DNA of 64,000 nt, taken from NCBI RefSeq assembly GCF_025717005.1, contig NZ_JAOVZU010000002.1, positions 434,939 to 498,938 on the forward strand, given 5' to 3'. Both the position numbers and the translations under genes were made by a program. This stretch comes from Actinotalea endophytica (GTDB lineage: Bacteria; Actinomycetota; Actinomycetes; Actinomycetales; Cellulomonadaceae). Of the stretch, positions 34,262-43,789 are shown one piece after another. Every line of letters begins with the position of its first letter. Position 1 is the first letter of the stretch. The notes below the pieces were generated by a model. The model had not been told where the DNA came from and made no database searches. It saw nothing but the letters and a program-made list of their open reading frames with translations.

Positions 34262-34951
34262 TCAGCGGTCCGAGCCGTAGACGCCGCGGGACTGGTCGCG
34301 CACCACCTGGCCGGTGTCCAGCTCGACCACGCGCTTGCGCATCTGATCGACGATCTCGTCGTCGTGGGTCGCCATGACCACCGTGGTGCCGGTCCGGTTG
34401 ATCCGGTCCAGCAGCCGCATGATGCCGACGCTCGTGGTCGGGTCGAGGTTCCCGGTGGGCTCGTCGGCGAGCAGGATGCTCGGCCGGTTGACGAAGGCGC
34501 GCGCGATCGCGACGCGCTGCTGCTCACCACCGGACAGCTCGTGCGGGCGGCGCTTCTCCTTGCCGCCGAGCCCGACCAGCTCGAGGGTCTCCGGGACGGT
34601 CGTCATGATGTGGTGCTTCGGCTTGCCGATCACCTGCAGCGCGAACGCGACGTTCTCGAACACCGTCTTGTTGGGCAGCAGCCGGAAGTCCTGGAACACG
34701 GTGCCGATCTGGCGACGCAGGTAGGGGACCTTCCAGGTGGACAGGGTCGACAGGTTCTTGCCCGCGACGAACACCAGACCTGCGGTGGGGCGCTCCTCGC
34801 GCAGCATCAGCCGCAGCATCGTGGACTTGCCCGATCCGGAGGCGCCGACGAGGAACACGAACTCGCCGCGCTCGATCTCCAGGTCCACCGCGTCCAGCGC
34901 CGGTCGGGCGCCGCGCGCGTAGACCTTGGTGACGTTCTCGAGTCGGATCAC
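34262..34951 (-). CDS. ftsE: Cell division ATP-binding protein FtsE
   Basis: The 229-aa ATPase starts at GTG 34951 ([20 protein letters not shown]). Walker [10 protein letters not shown], signature [15 protein letters not shown], Walker [14 protein letters not shown] and the switch His in [12 protein letters not shown] are all intact. It drives FtsX and the M23 hydrolase at the septum. Longer upstream frames extend into non-coding sequence. Confidence 0.96.
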   Translation of the reverse strand: MIRLENVTKVYARGARPALDAVDLEIERGEFVFLVGASGSGKSTMLRLMLREERPTAGLVFVAGKNLSTLSTWKVPYLRRQIGTVFQDFRLLPNKTVFENVAFALQVIGKPKHHIMTTVPETLELVGLGGKEKRRPHELSGGEQQRVAIARAFVNRPSILLADEPTGNLDPTTSVGIMRLLDRINRTGTTVVMATHDDEIVDQMRKRVVELDTGQVVRDQSRGVYGSDR

Positions 34952-35120
34952 GGCGTCCCCACGTCGAATGGCAAGCGAACAAGCGCGCCACCTGGGCGTG
35001 CTCCGTTCGACTGTAAGCACGAGCGCCGCCGGTTCCGGACCCAACACGCCGCCCTGACCTGTGACGATGTCGTGCGATTCGGACATCTCGGGCGGGCGCG
35101 CGGCCCGGGCCGGGGGTGGA

Positions 35121-35687
35121 TCAGCCGGTTGCGGTGAGCCCGTGGAGCCGGCCGAGCGTCTCGTGCATGACGGCGGTGAGCGAGGCCGTCGTGTCGTCGG
35201 TGGTCCAGCGGTCGAAGGCGGTCCGGAGCACGGCGAGGCCGGTCTCCGCGGCGAGTGCGGCGTCGAGCTCGGGAACGCCGCGGCTGCGCAGCACGCCGGC
35301 GAGGGCGGTGGACATCGAGGAGAGCTTGGCCAGCTCCCGCTCGAGCAGCTCGGGTGTGGCGTCGATCACCGCGCGGCGCCGGCTGGACCACTCCCGGTCC
35401 TCGCCGACCAGTGCGGCGAACTCGTCCAGCGCGGCGGTGACCACGGCGAGCGGGGGAGCGCCGGCCGGGGTGGCCTCGGCGGCGGCGACGAAGCGCCGGG
35501 TGAGCACGTCGTTCCCGCCGAACAGCACCTCGCGCTTGTCGGCGAAGTAGCGGAAGAACGTGCGGGCCGTGAGCCCGGCGCGCTCGGCGATGTCGGCGAC
35601 CGTGGTGGCCTCGTACCCGCGCTCGGCGAACAGCTCGAGCGCGGCGAGCCGCAGCCGCGACTCGGCTCCCGGTGCCCACCGACCCAT
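35121..35687 (-). CDS. TetR-family regulator
   Basis: The 188-aa regulator starts at ATG 35687 ([20 protein letters not shown]). The helix-turn-helix is [20 protein letters not shown], then [17 protein letters not shown]. It is divergent from an NAD(P)-dependent SDR gene, with nested inverted repeats between, and so is likely to repress it and itself. Confidence 0.88.
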   Translation of the reverse strand: MGRWAPGAESRLRLAALELFAERGYEATTVADIAERAGLTARTFFRYFADKREVLFGGNDVLTRRFVAAAEATPAGAPPLAVVTAALDEFAALVGEDREWSSRRRAVIDATPELLERELAKLSSMSTALAGVLRSRGVPELDAALAAETGLAVLRTAFDRWTTDDTTASLTAVMHETLGRLHGLTATG

Positions 35688-35727
35688 GGCAGCAGGGTAG
35701 CGGCCCGGAGCACGCGATGACACAGAG

Positions 35728-35766
35728 TGACATCGCGTGTTAGCGTCGATGTCATCACGTGACATC
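35728..35766. promoter_or_regulatory. Nested TetR operators and -10 element
   Basis: TGACATCG (35728-35735) and CGATGTCA (35747-35754) form an 8-bp inverted repeat around an 11-base centre that contains TAGCGT (35741-35746), a likely -10 box. GATGTCA (35748-35754) also pairs with TGACATC (35760-35766) across TCACG. The sites lie in the divergent TetR/SDR gap. Confidence 0.75.
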
Positions 35767-35796
35767 ACGTCGCGGACGACCGACAGGAGAATCGCC

Positions 35797-36684
35797 ATGC
35801 GCATCGTCGTCACCGGGGCCTCGGGCTGGATCGGCTCGCACACGGTCCCCGAGCTGCTCGCGGCCGGGCACGAGGTCATCGGCCTGGCCCGCTCCGATGC
35901 CTCGGCCGACCGGATCGCCGGCCTCGGGGCCGAGGTGCGCCGCGGGGACCTCGAGGACCTCGCCTCGCTGCGCGCCGCGGCCGGCGACGCCGACGGTGTG
36001 GTCCACCTCGGCTACGACCACGACTTCTCCGACATGGCTCACGCGCTCGAGACCGATCGCCTCGCCATCAGCACGCTCGGTGAGGCGCTCGAGGGGCGGG
36101 GCGGACCGCTGGTCGTGATCGGCGGAACGGGCGTGCGGCCCGGCCAGGTGTCCACCGAGACCGACACCCCGGCGCCCGCCGGCAACCCCCGTGCCGCCCA
36201 CGGCGACCTGGCCTTCGGCTTCGCGGACCGTGGCGTGCGGCCGATGGTCGTCCGCTTCCCACCCACCGTCCACGGCCGCGGCGACCACGGCTTCGTGGCG
36301 CGGCTCGTGCGGATCGCCCGGGACGCCGGGTTCGCGGGCTACCCGGGCGACGGGACCAACCGCTGGCCCGCGGTGCACGTGCGCGACGCGGCCCGGGTCG
36401 TCGCGCTCGGGGTGGACCGCGCACCGGCGCGCACGGCGCTGCACGCGCTGGCCGAGGAGGGCATCACGACGCGACGGATCGCGGAGGCGATCGGCGCGCG
36501 CTACGACCTGCCCGTGCGCTCGGTCGCGCCGCAGGACGTCGAGGCGCACTTCGGCTGGCTCGCCATGTTCTTCGCCGCGGACCTGCCCGCCTCGAGCGGG
36601 CTCACCCGCGAGCTCCTCGGGTGGGCGCCCGATCAGCCGACCCTGGTCGAGGACCTCGCCGCGGGCGCCTACGACGGGGCGTGA
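35797..36684 (+). CDS. NAD-dependent epimerase/dehydratase family protein
   Basis: The 295-aa extended-type SDR starts at ATG 35797 behind AGGAGA. The nucleotide site is [20 protein letters not shown]. Asp/Arg in [12 protein letters not shown] select the cofactor. The usual YxxxK is not obvious: the corresponding place reads [19 protein letters not shown]. This is a feature of the sub-family often annotated as NAD(P)-binding or 3-beta-HSD-like, so its chemistry is uncertain. It is under the divergent TetR. The 3' end overlaps the convergent ACT-domain gene by 16 bases. Confidence 0.85.
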   Translation: MRIVVTGASGWIGSHTVPELLAAGHEVIGLARSDASADRIAGLGAEVRRGDLEDLASLRAAAGDADGVVHLGYDHDFSDMAHALETDRLAISTLGEALEGRGGPLVVIGGTGVRPGQVSTETDTPAPAGNPRAAHGDLAFGFADRGVRPMVVRFPPTVHGRGDHGFVARLVRIARDAGFAGYPGDGTNRWPAVHVRDAARVVALGVDRAPARTALHALAEEGITTRRIAEAIGARYDLPVRSVAPQDVEAHFGWLAMFFAADLPASSGLTRELLGWAPDQPTLVEDLAAGAYDGA

Positions 36685-37208
36685 GCGCTGAGCGTGAGGT
36701 CCACGAGCACCTCGCTCGCGATCTGCTCCAGGGTGGCGCGGAGCTCGGCCAGGTCGAACCCGTCGGGAACGGCGACCAAGGCCCGCGCCTCGAAGAGCCG
36801 GCCGCCGACCATCGGGGCCTCACGTGTGGAGGTCTCCAGCTCGGTGACGCTCAGCCCGTGCTCGGCGAGCGCGGCGGAGACCGCGTGGACGATGCCCGGG
36901 TGGTCGTTGCCGAGGACCTCGACCAGCACCTCGCGCCCGGCCGACCGGGCCTCGTCCGTGCCGGTCGGCCCGGCGGTGCCGGTCTGCACCTCGACGTCGA
37001 GCAGCCCGCTGAGCCGGCGCAGGGCTTCCTGGAGCTCGGCGGCGCGGGCCGGCGGCACGGACACCTCGACGATCCCGGCGAACTTGCCGGCCAGCTCGGC
37101 GAGGTGGCTGCGCTCCCAGTTCCCGTCGTGCGCGGAGACGACGTCGGCCAGGGCCTTGACGAGCCCGGCGCGGTCGTCGCCGATGACGGTGAGGACGAGC
37201 GTTGTCAC
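36669..37208 (-). CDS. Two-ACT-domain regulatory protein
   Basis: The 179-aa protein starts at GTG 37208 (VTTLVLTVIGDDRAGLVKAL). It has two ACT domains, residues 1-85 and about 95-175, the second beginning LVEVLGNDHPGIVHAVSAAL. This is the layout of GcvR-like amino-acid-sensing regulators. It lacks an enzyme domain, so it probably binds an amino acid and acts on a partner. It is divergent from an aminotransferase gene 86 bases away. Confidence 0.85.
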   Translation of the reverse strand: MTTLVLTVIGDDRAGLVKALADVVSAHDGNWERSHLAELAGKFAGIVEVSVPPARAAELQEALRRLSGLLDVEVQTGTAGPTGTDEARSAGREVLVEVLGNDHPGIVHAVSAALAEHGLSVTELETSTREAPMVGGRLFEARALVAVPDGFDLAELRATLEQIASEVLVDLTLSAHAPS

Positions 37209-37294
37209 GGCGTCGATGCTACCCAGGGTCGCCCGGAGATCGGCCGGGGCGCGACCCGGCGACCGACCCGCGTCGGCCGGGGCAGGATGGGGGC

Positions 37295-38509
37295 ATGAAG
37301 GTCGCGCGTCGCTCGCTGGTCCCACCGTTCGCGGTGATGGAGGTGATCGCCGCGGCCAACGCGAGACGAACGCTCGGGCACCACGTGCTCAACCTGTGCG
37401 CCGGCGAGCCGTCGGCCGGGGCTCCCGCGGCCGTGCGGGCCCGCGCCCGCCAGGCGCTGGACGCGGGCGAGCTGGGCTACACCGAGGCGCTGGGCATGCC
37501 CGCGCTGCGGCACGAGATCGCCGGGCACTACCACCGCTGGTACGGCGTGGCGGTGGACCCCGGGCAGGTGGCCGTGACGACCGGGGCGTCGGGCGGCTTC
37601 GTGCTGGCGTTCCTCGCGGCCTTCGAGGCCGGCGACCGGGTCGCGGTGGTGCGCCCGGGCTATCCGGCCTACCGGAACCTGCTCGCGGCGCTCGGCTGCG
37701 AGGTGGTCGACGTGCCGTGCGGACCGGCCGAGCGCTACCAGCCGACCCCTGCGCTGCTCGACGCCGTGGTGGCCGGGTCCGGGCCGCTGGACGGCCTGAT
37801 CCTGGCCGGGCCGGCCAACCCGACCGGGACGCTGATCGAGCCGGCGACCCTGGACGCGCTCGCGCAGTGGTGCGCCGAGCACGGCGTGCGCCTGGTCAGC
37901 GACGAGCTCTACCACGGCATCACGTACCGCGACGGTGCCGCCGACGCGATGCGCGACCTGCTGCCCGCCGGGTCGTCCGCCGGCGCGCCGACCGCCGCGA
38001 CGAACCTCGACCAGGGAGTCGTGGTCGCGGGGTCGTTCTCGAAGTACTGGGCGATGACCGGGTGGCGGCTCGGCTGGCTGCTGCTGCCGCCGGACCTGCT
38101 GGCCCCGGTGGACGCGCTGGCCGGGAACCTCGCGCTGTGCCCGCCGACGTTGTCCCAGCAGGCGGCGACCGCGGCCTTCACGCCCGAGGCGTACGCCGAG
38201 GCGAACGCGAACGTGGCGACCTACGAGCGCTCGCGTGCGGTCGTGCTCGACCGGCTCGCCGACCTGGGCTGGCGGGACGCCGCACCCGCCGACGGCGCCT
38301 TCTACGTGTACGCCGACATCTCGGCCGCGGGTCTCGACTCGCGCACGTACTGCACCCGCCTGCTGGCCGAGGCCGACGTCGCGCTCACGCCGGGCACCGA
38401 CTTCGACCCGGTCGACGGGACGCGGACGGTGCGGCTGTCGTTCGCGACGACGCCCGAGGTGGTCGGCGAGGCGGTCGACCGGATCGTCGCCTGGTCCCGG
38501 ACGCTCTGA
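37295..38509 (+). CDS. Class I/II aminotransferase
   Basis: The 404-aa pyridoxal-phosphate enzyme starts at ATG 37295. It shows the substrate-side LNLCAGEPSAGAP, the phosphate cup TTGASGGFVLAF, the pyridine-stabilising Asp in RLVSDELYHGITY, the Schiff-base Lys in GSFSKYWAMTGWRLGW, and the distal Arg in TRTVRLSFAT. It is in the aspartate/aromatic aminotransferase group; the exact substrate is unclear. The stop lies in the first unit of a 14-base tandem repeat. Confidence 0.92.
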   Translation: MKVARRSLVPPFAVMEVIAAANARRTLGHHVLNLCAGEPSAGAPAAVRARARQALDAGELGYTEALGMPALRHEIAGHYHRWYGVAVDPGQVAVTTGASGGFVLAFLAAFEAGDRVAVVRPGYPAYRNLLAALGCEVVDVPCGPAERYQPTPALLDAVVAGSGPLDGLILAGPANPTGTLIEPATLDALAQWCAEHGVRLVSDELYHGITYRDGAADAMRDLLPAGSSAGAPTAATNLDQGVVVAGSFSKYWAMTGWRLGWLLLPPDLLAPVDALAGNLALCPPTLSQQAATAAFTPEAYAEANANVATYERSRAVVLDRLADLGWRDAAPADGAFYVYADISAAGLDSRTYCTRLLAEADVALTPGTDFDPVDGTRTVRLSFATTPEVVGEAVDRIVAWSRTL

Positions 38510-38546
38510 CCGGGACGCTCTGACCGGGACGCTCTGACCGGGACGC
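38498..38546 (+). repeat. 14-bp tandem repeat at the aminotransferase stop
   Basis: CGGGACGCTCTGAC is repeated: a 13-base first unit (38498-38510) that holds the stop codon, two full units (38511-38524, 38525-38538), and a partial one. Each unit contains a TGA. A GC-rich inverted repeat near 38550-38568 may help terminate. Confidence 0.85.
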
Positions 38547-38594
38547 GCTGGGCCCGCGGCGCGGGTCCGCCGCGAGGCGCGCGCTCTGCCGCGC

Positions 38595-39311
38595 CTAGGT
38601 CCAGGGCGTCTGCGCGACGCGCTCGAAGAGCAGGCCGAACTCGGGGCGCGCGCGGGCGGCGAGCGCGGCGTCCAGGTCGCCCGCGAGGATCGCGTCGACC
38701 ACCGCGGTGGCGGCGGCGACGTGCTGGTCCACGACGGCGCGCCAGTCCGGGTCGACGTGCGTGTCGATGCGCCGCAGCAGGTCCAGCTGCACGCGCAGGA
38801 TCGAGGCGACGACGGTGCGCAGGACGCCCGGCGGCGGGGTCGAGACGATCGTGGCGAAGAGCTCGAGGCTGGCGCGGACGACGTCCCGCAGGGAGTGGTC
38901 GGCGGCGGCCAGGGCGTCGGCGCGTCGACGCAGGACGGTGCGCGCGTCGTCGTCCAGGCCCCGGATCGCGTCGTCGATGACCAGAGGCGCGAGCGCGTCG
39001 AGCACCCGGGCGATCTCGGCGTAGTCGACGGGCGCCCCGGCCTGCCCGCGCACCGAGCGCACCAGGTCGGACAGCGCCGAGCTCTCGCCCTTGAACACCC
39101 CGCCGCCGGGACCGGTCCGCACGACGACCTCGCCGGTGGACTGGAGCAGGCGCAACGCCTCGTGCAGCGTGCCGACCGAGACGGCGCACGCCTCGCGCAG
39201 CTCGGCCCGGTTCCCGAGGCGTGCGCCCGGGTCGAGGTCCCTCGCGAGCCGGCCGATGGTCTCCGCCGCGACCTCCGCGCGGGACCGGGACGCCGTCGGT
39301 GCTCCGGTCAT
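38595..39311 (-). CDS. GntR/FadR-family regulator
   Basis: The 238-aa regulator has an N-terminal winged helix (LGNRAELREACAVSVGTLHE, LRLLQSTGEVVVRTGPGGG) and a C-terminal all-helical FCD domain (EIARVLDALAPLVIDDAIRG to HVAAATAVVDAILAGDLDAA) with Asp and His residues that could bind metal and a carboxylate ligand. It is divergent from an alpha/beta hydrolase gene, with a perfect palindrome between. Confidence 0.85.
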   Translation of the reverse strand: MTGAPTASRSRAEVAAETIGRLARDLDPGARLGNRAELREACAVSVGTLHEALRLLQSTGEVVVRTGPGGGVFKGESSALSDLVRSVRGQAGAPVDYAEIARVLDALAPLVIDDAIRGLDDDARTVLRRRADALAAADHSLRDVVRASLELFATIVSTPPPGVLRTVVASILRVQLDLLRRIDTHVDPDWRAVVDQHVAAATAVVDAILAGDLDAALAARARPEFGLLFERVAQTPWT

Positions 39312-39381
39312 GTGCTCCTCCGTCCGGGTGCTCTGCGCCGCGGTGGGCCGCCGGGGCGGGCACGGGGCAGCTGCGTGAGGT

Positions 39382-39397
39382 ATTCTTCATGAAGAAT
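39382..39397. promoter_or_regulatory. Perfect 16-bp palindrome, likely operator
   Basis: ATTCTTCATGAAGAAT reads the same on both strands and is strikingly AT-rich for this genome. It lies between the divergent GntR and hydrolase genes, so it is the natural candidate binding site for that GntR protein. Confidence 0.8.
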
Positions 39398-39494
39398 TAT
39401 GGCCGATGTCGGTCCCCGGCGCCAGCGGCCGCTCCGAAGGCCGCCGGCGCAGCGGGCCGCACGTCGCCCCACCGGACACCCGAACGGAGACCCA

Positions 39495-40616
39495 ATGGCG
39501 GACGACGCCGCAGCCCCCCGACCCCGCCGCACCCGCTCGCGGGGCGCGAAGGTCGGGATCGCGCTGGGGGCCACCGCGGGCGTGCTCGTGCTCGCCGGCC
39601 TGGTCGCGTTCGTCGTGGTCAAGCACAAGGTCGACACCTACGTGGACCCGTGGGCGCAGAAGGTCACCGACGCCGGGTACGTCGCCAAGCGTGCGCAGGT
39701 CAACCAGGTCGACTTCAGCTACGTCGAGGGTCCGGACAACGGCACGCCGTTGGTGCTGCTGCACGCCCAGCTCATGGACTGGTTCGACTACAGCCGGGTG
39801 ATGCCGGCACTCGCCGAGAGCTACCACGTGTACGTCGTCGACTATCAGGGCCACGGCGAGACCACGTACCCCGACGACTACCCGATGACCGCGAACCAGA
39901 TCGGCGCCGACCTGGGCGACTTCATCGCCCAGGTGGTCGGCGAGCCCGCCTACGTCTCCGGCAACTCCTCCGGCGGCCTGCTCACCGTCTGGCTCGCCGC
40001 CAACCGGCCCGAGCTGGTCGAGGCGATCGTGCTCGAGGACCCGCCGCTGTTCGCCGCCGAGTACCCGCGGATCAAGCAGACCATCGCCGACAAGGCGTTC
40101 GCGAGCAGCTACGCCGCCGCGACCGAGGGCGACGACGGCGACTTCCTCCTGTACTGGCTCGACTACAACACGAGGTTCTTCGACACCTACGTGTTCCCCG
40201 GCTCGTCCGGCGTGATCACGTACTTCGTCGGTTCCTACCGCGAGGCCAACCCCGGTGAGCCGGTCGAGCTCGGCATCATCCCCAACGAGACCGTGAAGCT
40301 GCTGATGCGCGGCCTGGAGGAGTACGACCCGCGGTTCGGCGCCGCGTTCTACGACGGCACCTGGAACGAGGGCTTCGACCACGCCGAGGCGCTCTCCGAG
40401 ATCACCTGCCCGACCCTGCTGCTGCACGCGGACTTCTCCTGGACCGAGGACGGCATCCTCGACGGCGCGATGAGCCAGGAGGACGCCGACCGGGCCATGT
40501 CGCTGCTGTCCGACGGGACCTACCTGCGGGTCGACTCGAGCCACGTGATCCACCTCGAGGAGCCCGAGGAGTTCGTGCGGGTCGTCGACGACTTCCTGCT
40601 GGGGGAGCAGGGCTAG
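39495..40616 (+). CDS. Membrane-anchored alpha/beta hydrolase
   Basis: The 373-aa protein starts at ATG 39495 after GGAGA. A basic N-terminus leads into one membrane helix (VGIALGATAGVLVLAGLVAF), and the catalytic domain is probably outside the cell. It has the oxyanion segment TPLVLLHAQLMDW, the nucleophile elbow VSGNSSGGL, and the catalytic His in DSSHVIHLEEPEEF. In-frame sequence upstream from 39399 overlaps the operator and is less likely coding. It is probably controlled by the divergent GntR regulator. Substrate unknown. Confidence 0.88.
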   Translation: MADDAAAPRPRRTRSRGAKVGIALGATAGVLVLAGLVAFVVVKHKVDTYVDPWAQKVTDAGYVAKRAQVNQVDFSYVEGPDNGTPLVLLHAQLMDWFDYSRVMPALAESYHVYVVDYQGHGETTYPDDYPMTANQIGADLGDFIAQVVGEPAYVSGNSSGGLLTVWLAANRPELVEAIVLEDPPLFAAEYPRIKQTIADKAFASSYAAATEGDDGDFLLYWLDYNTRFFDTYVFPGSSGVITYFVGSYREANPGEPVELGIIPNETVKLLMRGLEEYDPRFGAAFYDGTWNEGFDHAEALSEITCPTLLLHADFSWTEDGILDGAMSQEDADRAMSLLSDGTYLRVDSSHVIHLEEPEEFVRVVDDFLLGEQG

Positions 40617-40633
40617 CCGCGGGACGGCGCGAT

Positions 40634-40649
40634 GCGTCCGTGCGGACGC
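40634..40649. terminator. Short hairpin between convergent genes
   Basis: GCGTCC-GTGC-GGACGC is a 6-bp stem with a tetraloop between the ends of the hydrolase and prfB genes. Confidence 0.5.
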
Positions 40650-40669
40650 GGGCTCGGCGGGGAGCGCGG

Positions 40670-41782
40670 TCAGCTCTGCGCGCCGACGCCCTGGCGCCAG
40701 CGGATGCCGGCCTCGATGAACCCGTCGATGTCGCCGTCGAACACCGCGGCCGGGTTGCCGACCTCGTGCTCGGTGCGCAGGTCCTTGACCATCTGGTACG
40801 GCTGCAGCACGTAGGAACGCATCTGGTCGCCCCAGCTGGCCTTGATGTCGCCGGCCAGCTCCTTCTTGGTGGCGCGCTCCTCCTCCTGACGCAGCAGCAG
40901 CAGGCGGGACTGGAGCACGCGCAGCGCGGCTGCACGGTTCTGGATCTGCGACTTCTCGTTCTGCATCGACACGACGATGCCGGTCGGCAGGTGGGTCAGG
41001 CGCACCGCCGAGTCCGTCGTGTTCACGGACTGGCCGCCCGGACCCGACGAGCGGAACACGTCGACCTTGATCTCGTTCTCCGGGATGTCGATGTGGTCGG
41101 TCTGCTCGATCAGCGGGACCACCTCGACCGCGGCGAACGAGGTCTGCCGGCGGCCCTGGTTGTCGAACGGCGAGATCCGCACCAGGCGGTGCGTGCCGGC
41201 CTCCACCGAGAGGTTGCCGAACGCGTAGGGCACCTTGACCTCGAAGGTCGCGGACTTCAGCCCGGCTTCCTCCGCGTAAGAGGTGTCCAGGACCTGGGTC
41301 GGATACCCGTGCCGCTCGGCCCAGCGCAGGTACATCCGCAGCAGCATCTCGGCGAAGTCGGCCGCGTCCACGCCGCCGGCCCCGGACCGGATGGTCACCA
41401 CGGCCTCGCGCGAGTCGTACTCGCCGGACAGCAGCGTGCGGACCTCCATGGCGTCGAGGTCCTTCTTCAGGGCGACGAGCTCGGCCTCGGCGTCGGCCAT
41501 GGTCTCCGCGTCGTCCTCCTCCTCGGCCATCTCGACCAGGGTCTCGAGGTCCTCGAGGCGCTGGTGCATGCCGGTGACACGCTCGAGCTCGTTCTGCGCG
41601 TGCGAGAGGGCCGACGTGACCTGCTGCGCCTTCTCCTGGTCGTCCCACAGGTCCGGCGCTGCGGCCTGCTCGGACAGGTCGGCGATCTTGGCGCGCAGCC
41701 CGTCCGGATCGACGACGGCGCTGATCGTGCCGAGCGTGGTCCGCAGGGCGGAGATCTCGGTGGGGAAGTCGGTGGCAGCCAC
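40670..41782 (-). CDS. prfB: Peptide chain release factor 2
   Basis: The 370-aa protein starts at GTG 41782 ([18 protein letters not shown]). The RF2 hallmarks are the stop-codon reading tripeptide SPF in RISPFDNQG and the GGQ loop [20 protein letters not shown]. It releases peptides at UGA and UAA. The frame is continuous, with no internal UGA, so the autoregulatory frameshift found in many bacteria is absent here. It normally precedes ftsE; in this genome 5.7 kb of other genes intervene. Confidence 0.97.
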   Translation of the reverse strand: MAATDFPTEISALRTTLGTISAVVDPDGLRAKIADLSEQAAAPDLWDDQEKAQQVTSALSHAQNELERVTGMHQRLEDLETLVEMAEEEDDAETMADAEAELVALKKDLDAMEVRTLLSGEYDSREAVVTIRSGAGGVDAADFAEMLLRMYLRWAERHGYPTQVLDTSYAEEAGLKSATFEVKVPYAFGNLSVEAGTHRLVRISPFDNQGRRQTSFAAVEVVPLIEQTDHIDIPENEIKVDVFRSSGPGGQSVNTTDSAVRLTHLPTGIVVSMQNEKSQIQNRAAALRVLQSRLLLLRQEEERATKKELAGDIKASWGDQMRSYVLQPYQMVKDLRTEHEVGNPAAVFDGDIDGFIEAGIRWRQGVGAQS

Positions 41783-41939
41783 GACCGTCCAGGGTACCCG
41801 GGTGCGCGGCGCCGGTCGTCCCGGGTCGCGCCCGGGTCCAGGTCCGAGCCACGGGCCGGCTGAGACGGGACGGTTCGCGGAACGGAAGTCCGGCCCAATC
41901 CCTGGGCAAGGGTGCGTCGACCGGCCTAGCGTCATAGGT

Positions 41940-42674
41940 ATGACGCACGTGATCCTCGTCCCGGGCTTCTGGCTTGACGGTGACTCGTGGGGGAAGGTGA
42001 CCGCGGCCCTGCACGCGCACGGGTACGACGTCGAGCCGCTCACGCTGCCCGGCAAGGAGTCCCGCGACGCGGACCGCTCGAACGTGCGCCTCGCCGACCA
42101 CGTGGCCGCCGTCGTGGCCCGGGTCGACCAGGCCCCGGAGAAGGTGGTGCTGGTGGGCCACTCGGGCGGCGGGTCGATCGTGGCCGGTGCGGCCGACGCG
42201 CGGCCGCACAAGGTGGAGCACGCGATCTACGTCGACTCCGGACCGTTCGCCGACGGGCAGATGATCAACGACGAGCTGCCGGTCGAGGAGGACGAGGTGC
42301 CGTTCCCGGGCTGGGACGCGTTCGAGGACGCCGAGCTGCGGGACATGACCCCGAAGGTGCGCGCCGAGCTCGAGCGGATCGCGATCCCCGAGCCGGCCGG
42401 CGTCGCCCGGGACCCGCTGCGCGTGCACCACGGCGACCGTTACTACGTGCCGACCACCGTGATCGCCTGCTCGATCCCGTCGGTCACGCTCGAGAAGCTG
42501 ATGGGCGACGAGCACCCGTACGTGCGTGAGCTCTCCCGGATGCGGCACCGCAGGATCGTCGACCTGCCCACCGGTCACTGGCCGCAGCTGACCAAGCCGG
42601 CCGAGCTGGCGTTCGAGATCGTGGGGATCGTCGAAGGACGCGGGGGAGCGGGCGAGGTCGCGGTCGGCGGCTGA
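41940..42674 (+). CDS. Alpha/beta hydrolase, esterase-like
   Basis: The 244-aa soluble enzyme starts at ATG 41940. It has the oxyanion region [17 protein letters not shown], the nucleophile elbow [12 protein letters not shown], and the C-terminal catalytic His in [12 protein letters not shown]. The class includes esterases and haloperoxidase-like hydrolases; substrate unknown. A TAGCGT box at 41927-41932 sits only 7 bases before the ATG, so the mRNA may be leaderless or nearly so. Confidence 0.87.
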   Translation: MTHVILVPGFWLDGDSWGKVTAALHAHGYDVEPLTLPGKESRDADRSNVRLADHVAAVVARVDQAPEKVVLVGHSGGGSIVAGAADARPHKVEHAIYVDSGPFADGQMINDELPVEEDEVPFPGWDAFEDAELRDMTPKVRAELERIAIPEPAGVARDPLRVHHGDRYYVPTTVIACSIPSVTLEKLMGDEHPYVRELSRMRHRRIVDLPTGHWPQLTKPAELAFEIVGIVEGRGGAGEVAVGG

Positions 42675-42724
42675 GCGCCTCGAGTGGCACCCCCGCACGG
42701 CAGGCAGCAGGGCAGGATGGCGCC

Positions 42725-43708
42725 ATGAGCGACGACGCCCAGGGGCTGCGCGGGCCCGACCACATCGGCGCACTCTCCGACACCTATCCGGACCCACGGG
42801 TCCGCGCGGTCGATCCCGCTTTCCGTGCGATGGTGCCGCGCCTGACCTCGGTCGAGCGGATCGCGACGGGCCTGCGGTGGGCCGAGGGTCCGGTCTGGTT
42901 CGGTGACCACCGGTCGCTGATCTGGAGCGACGTCGCCGGCGACCGGATGTACCGGTGGGACGAGCGCACCGGCGCCGTCTCGGTGTTCCGTCAGCCGTCC
43001 GGCAACGCGAACGGCAACGTGCGCGACGCCCGGGGGCGGCTCGTCACGTGCGAGCACGGCGGCCGCCGGGTGGTCCGGACCGAGTACGACGGGACCCTCA
43101 CCGTGCTCGCCGACTCGTGGGACGGCAAGCGCCTGAACAGCCCGAACGACGTCGCGGTCGCGCCGGACGGGGCGCTGTGGTTCACCGACCCGGTGTTCGG
43201 GATCGCCGGTGACTACGAGGGGCACCGCGCCGAGCCCGAGCTGAGCACGAACGTGTACCGGGTCGACCCCGTCTCAGGCGAGCTGACCGTGGTGTCCGAC
43301 GAGTTCCGCAACCCGAACGGTCTGGCGTTCTCGCCGGACGGCCGGACGTTCTACCTCGTGGAGTCCTCGCGCGAGCCGCGTCCGGCGATCCACGCGATGG
43401 CCGTGGGCGAGGACCTGCGGTCGGTCGGCGAGGCGAGGGTCGTGATCGAGGGCGTCGACGGTGAGCCGGACGGTTTCGCGGTCGACGAGTCGGGGAACCT
43501 GTGGTGCGGGTGGATCGGCACCGAGCGGTCCGCCCACGGTGTCCGCGTGCACGCGGCCGACGGGGCGCTGCTCGGGGTCGTGGACCTGCCGGAGCCGTGC
43601 GCGAACGTCGTGTTCGGCGGCCGCGCCGCGAGCCGGCTGTTCATGACCGCGGGGATGTCGGTGTACTCGCTGGCGACGAACGTGCGGGGTGCCCGGGTCG
43701 GGTTCTGA
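42725..43708 (+). CDS. SMP-30/gluconolactonase family protein
   Basis: The 327-aa beta-propeller enzyme starts at ATG 42725. The metal site is suggested by Glu in TGLRWAEGPVWFGDH, Asn in LNSPNDVAVAPDGALWFTDP and Asp in EFRNPNGLAFSPDGRTFYLV, as in SMP-30 lactonases. These open sugar lactones to acids. The two SDRs and GntR regulator nearby support a sugar oxidation-lactone-acid route, by context only. Confidence 0.88.
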   Translation: MSDDAQGLRGPDHIGALSDTYPDPRVRAVDPAFRAMVPRLTSVERIATGLRWAEGPVWFGDHRSLIWSDVAGDRMYRWDERTGAVSVFRQPSGNANGNVRDARGRLVTCEHGGRRVVRTEYDGTLTVLADSWDGKRLNSPNDVAVAPDGALWFTDPVFGIAGDYEGHRAEPELSTNVYRVDPVSGELTVVSDEFRNPNGLAFSPDGRTFYLVESSREPRPAIHAMAVGEDLRSVGEARVVIEGVDGEPDGFAVDESGNLWCGWIGTERSAHGVRVHAADGALLGVVDLPEPCANVVFGGRAASRLFMTAGMSVYSLATNVRGARVGF

Positions 43709-43789
43709 GCCGCGGCGGAAGGCCGTGACCGGTGGGTCGCGGCGCCGGGACGGCCGACGGGCGGCCGCGGGAAGGCGGCCGGTGACCGG

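Noticed and set aside
40670..41782. Programmed frameshift in prfB
   Set aside because: The RF2 frame is continuous from the GTG start, with no internal UGA.
39387..42797. Very long open frame (over 1100 codons) on the minus strand
   Set aside because: It runs across the hydrolase, prfB and a second hydrolase in another frame, and its product is low-complexity Arg/Gly/Ala/Pro. It is a GC-driven shadow.
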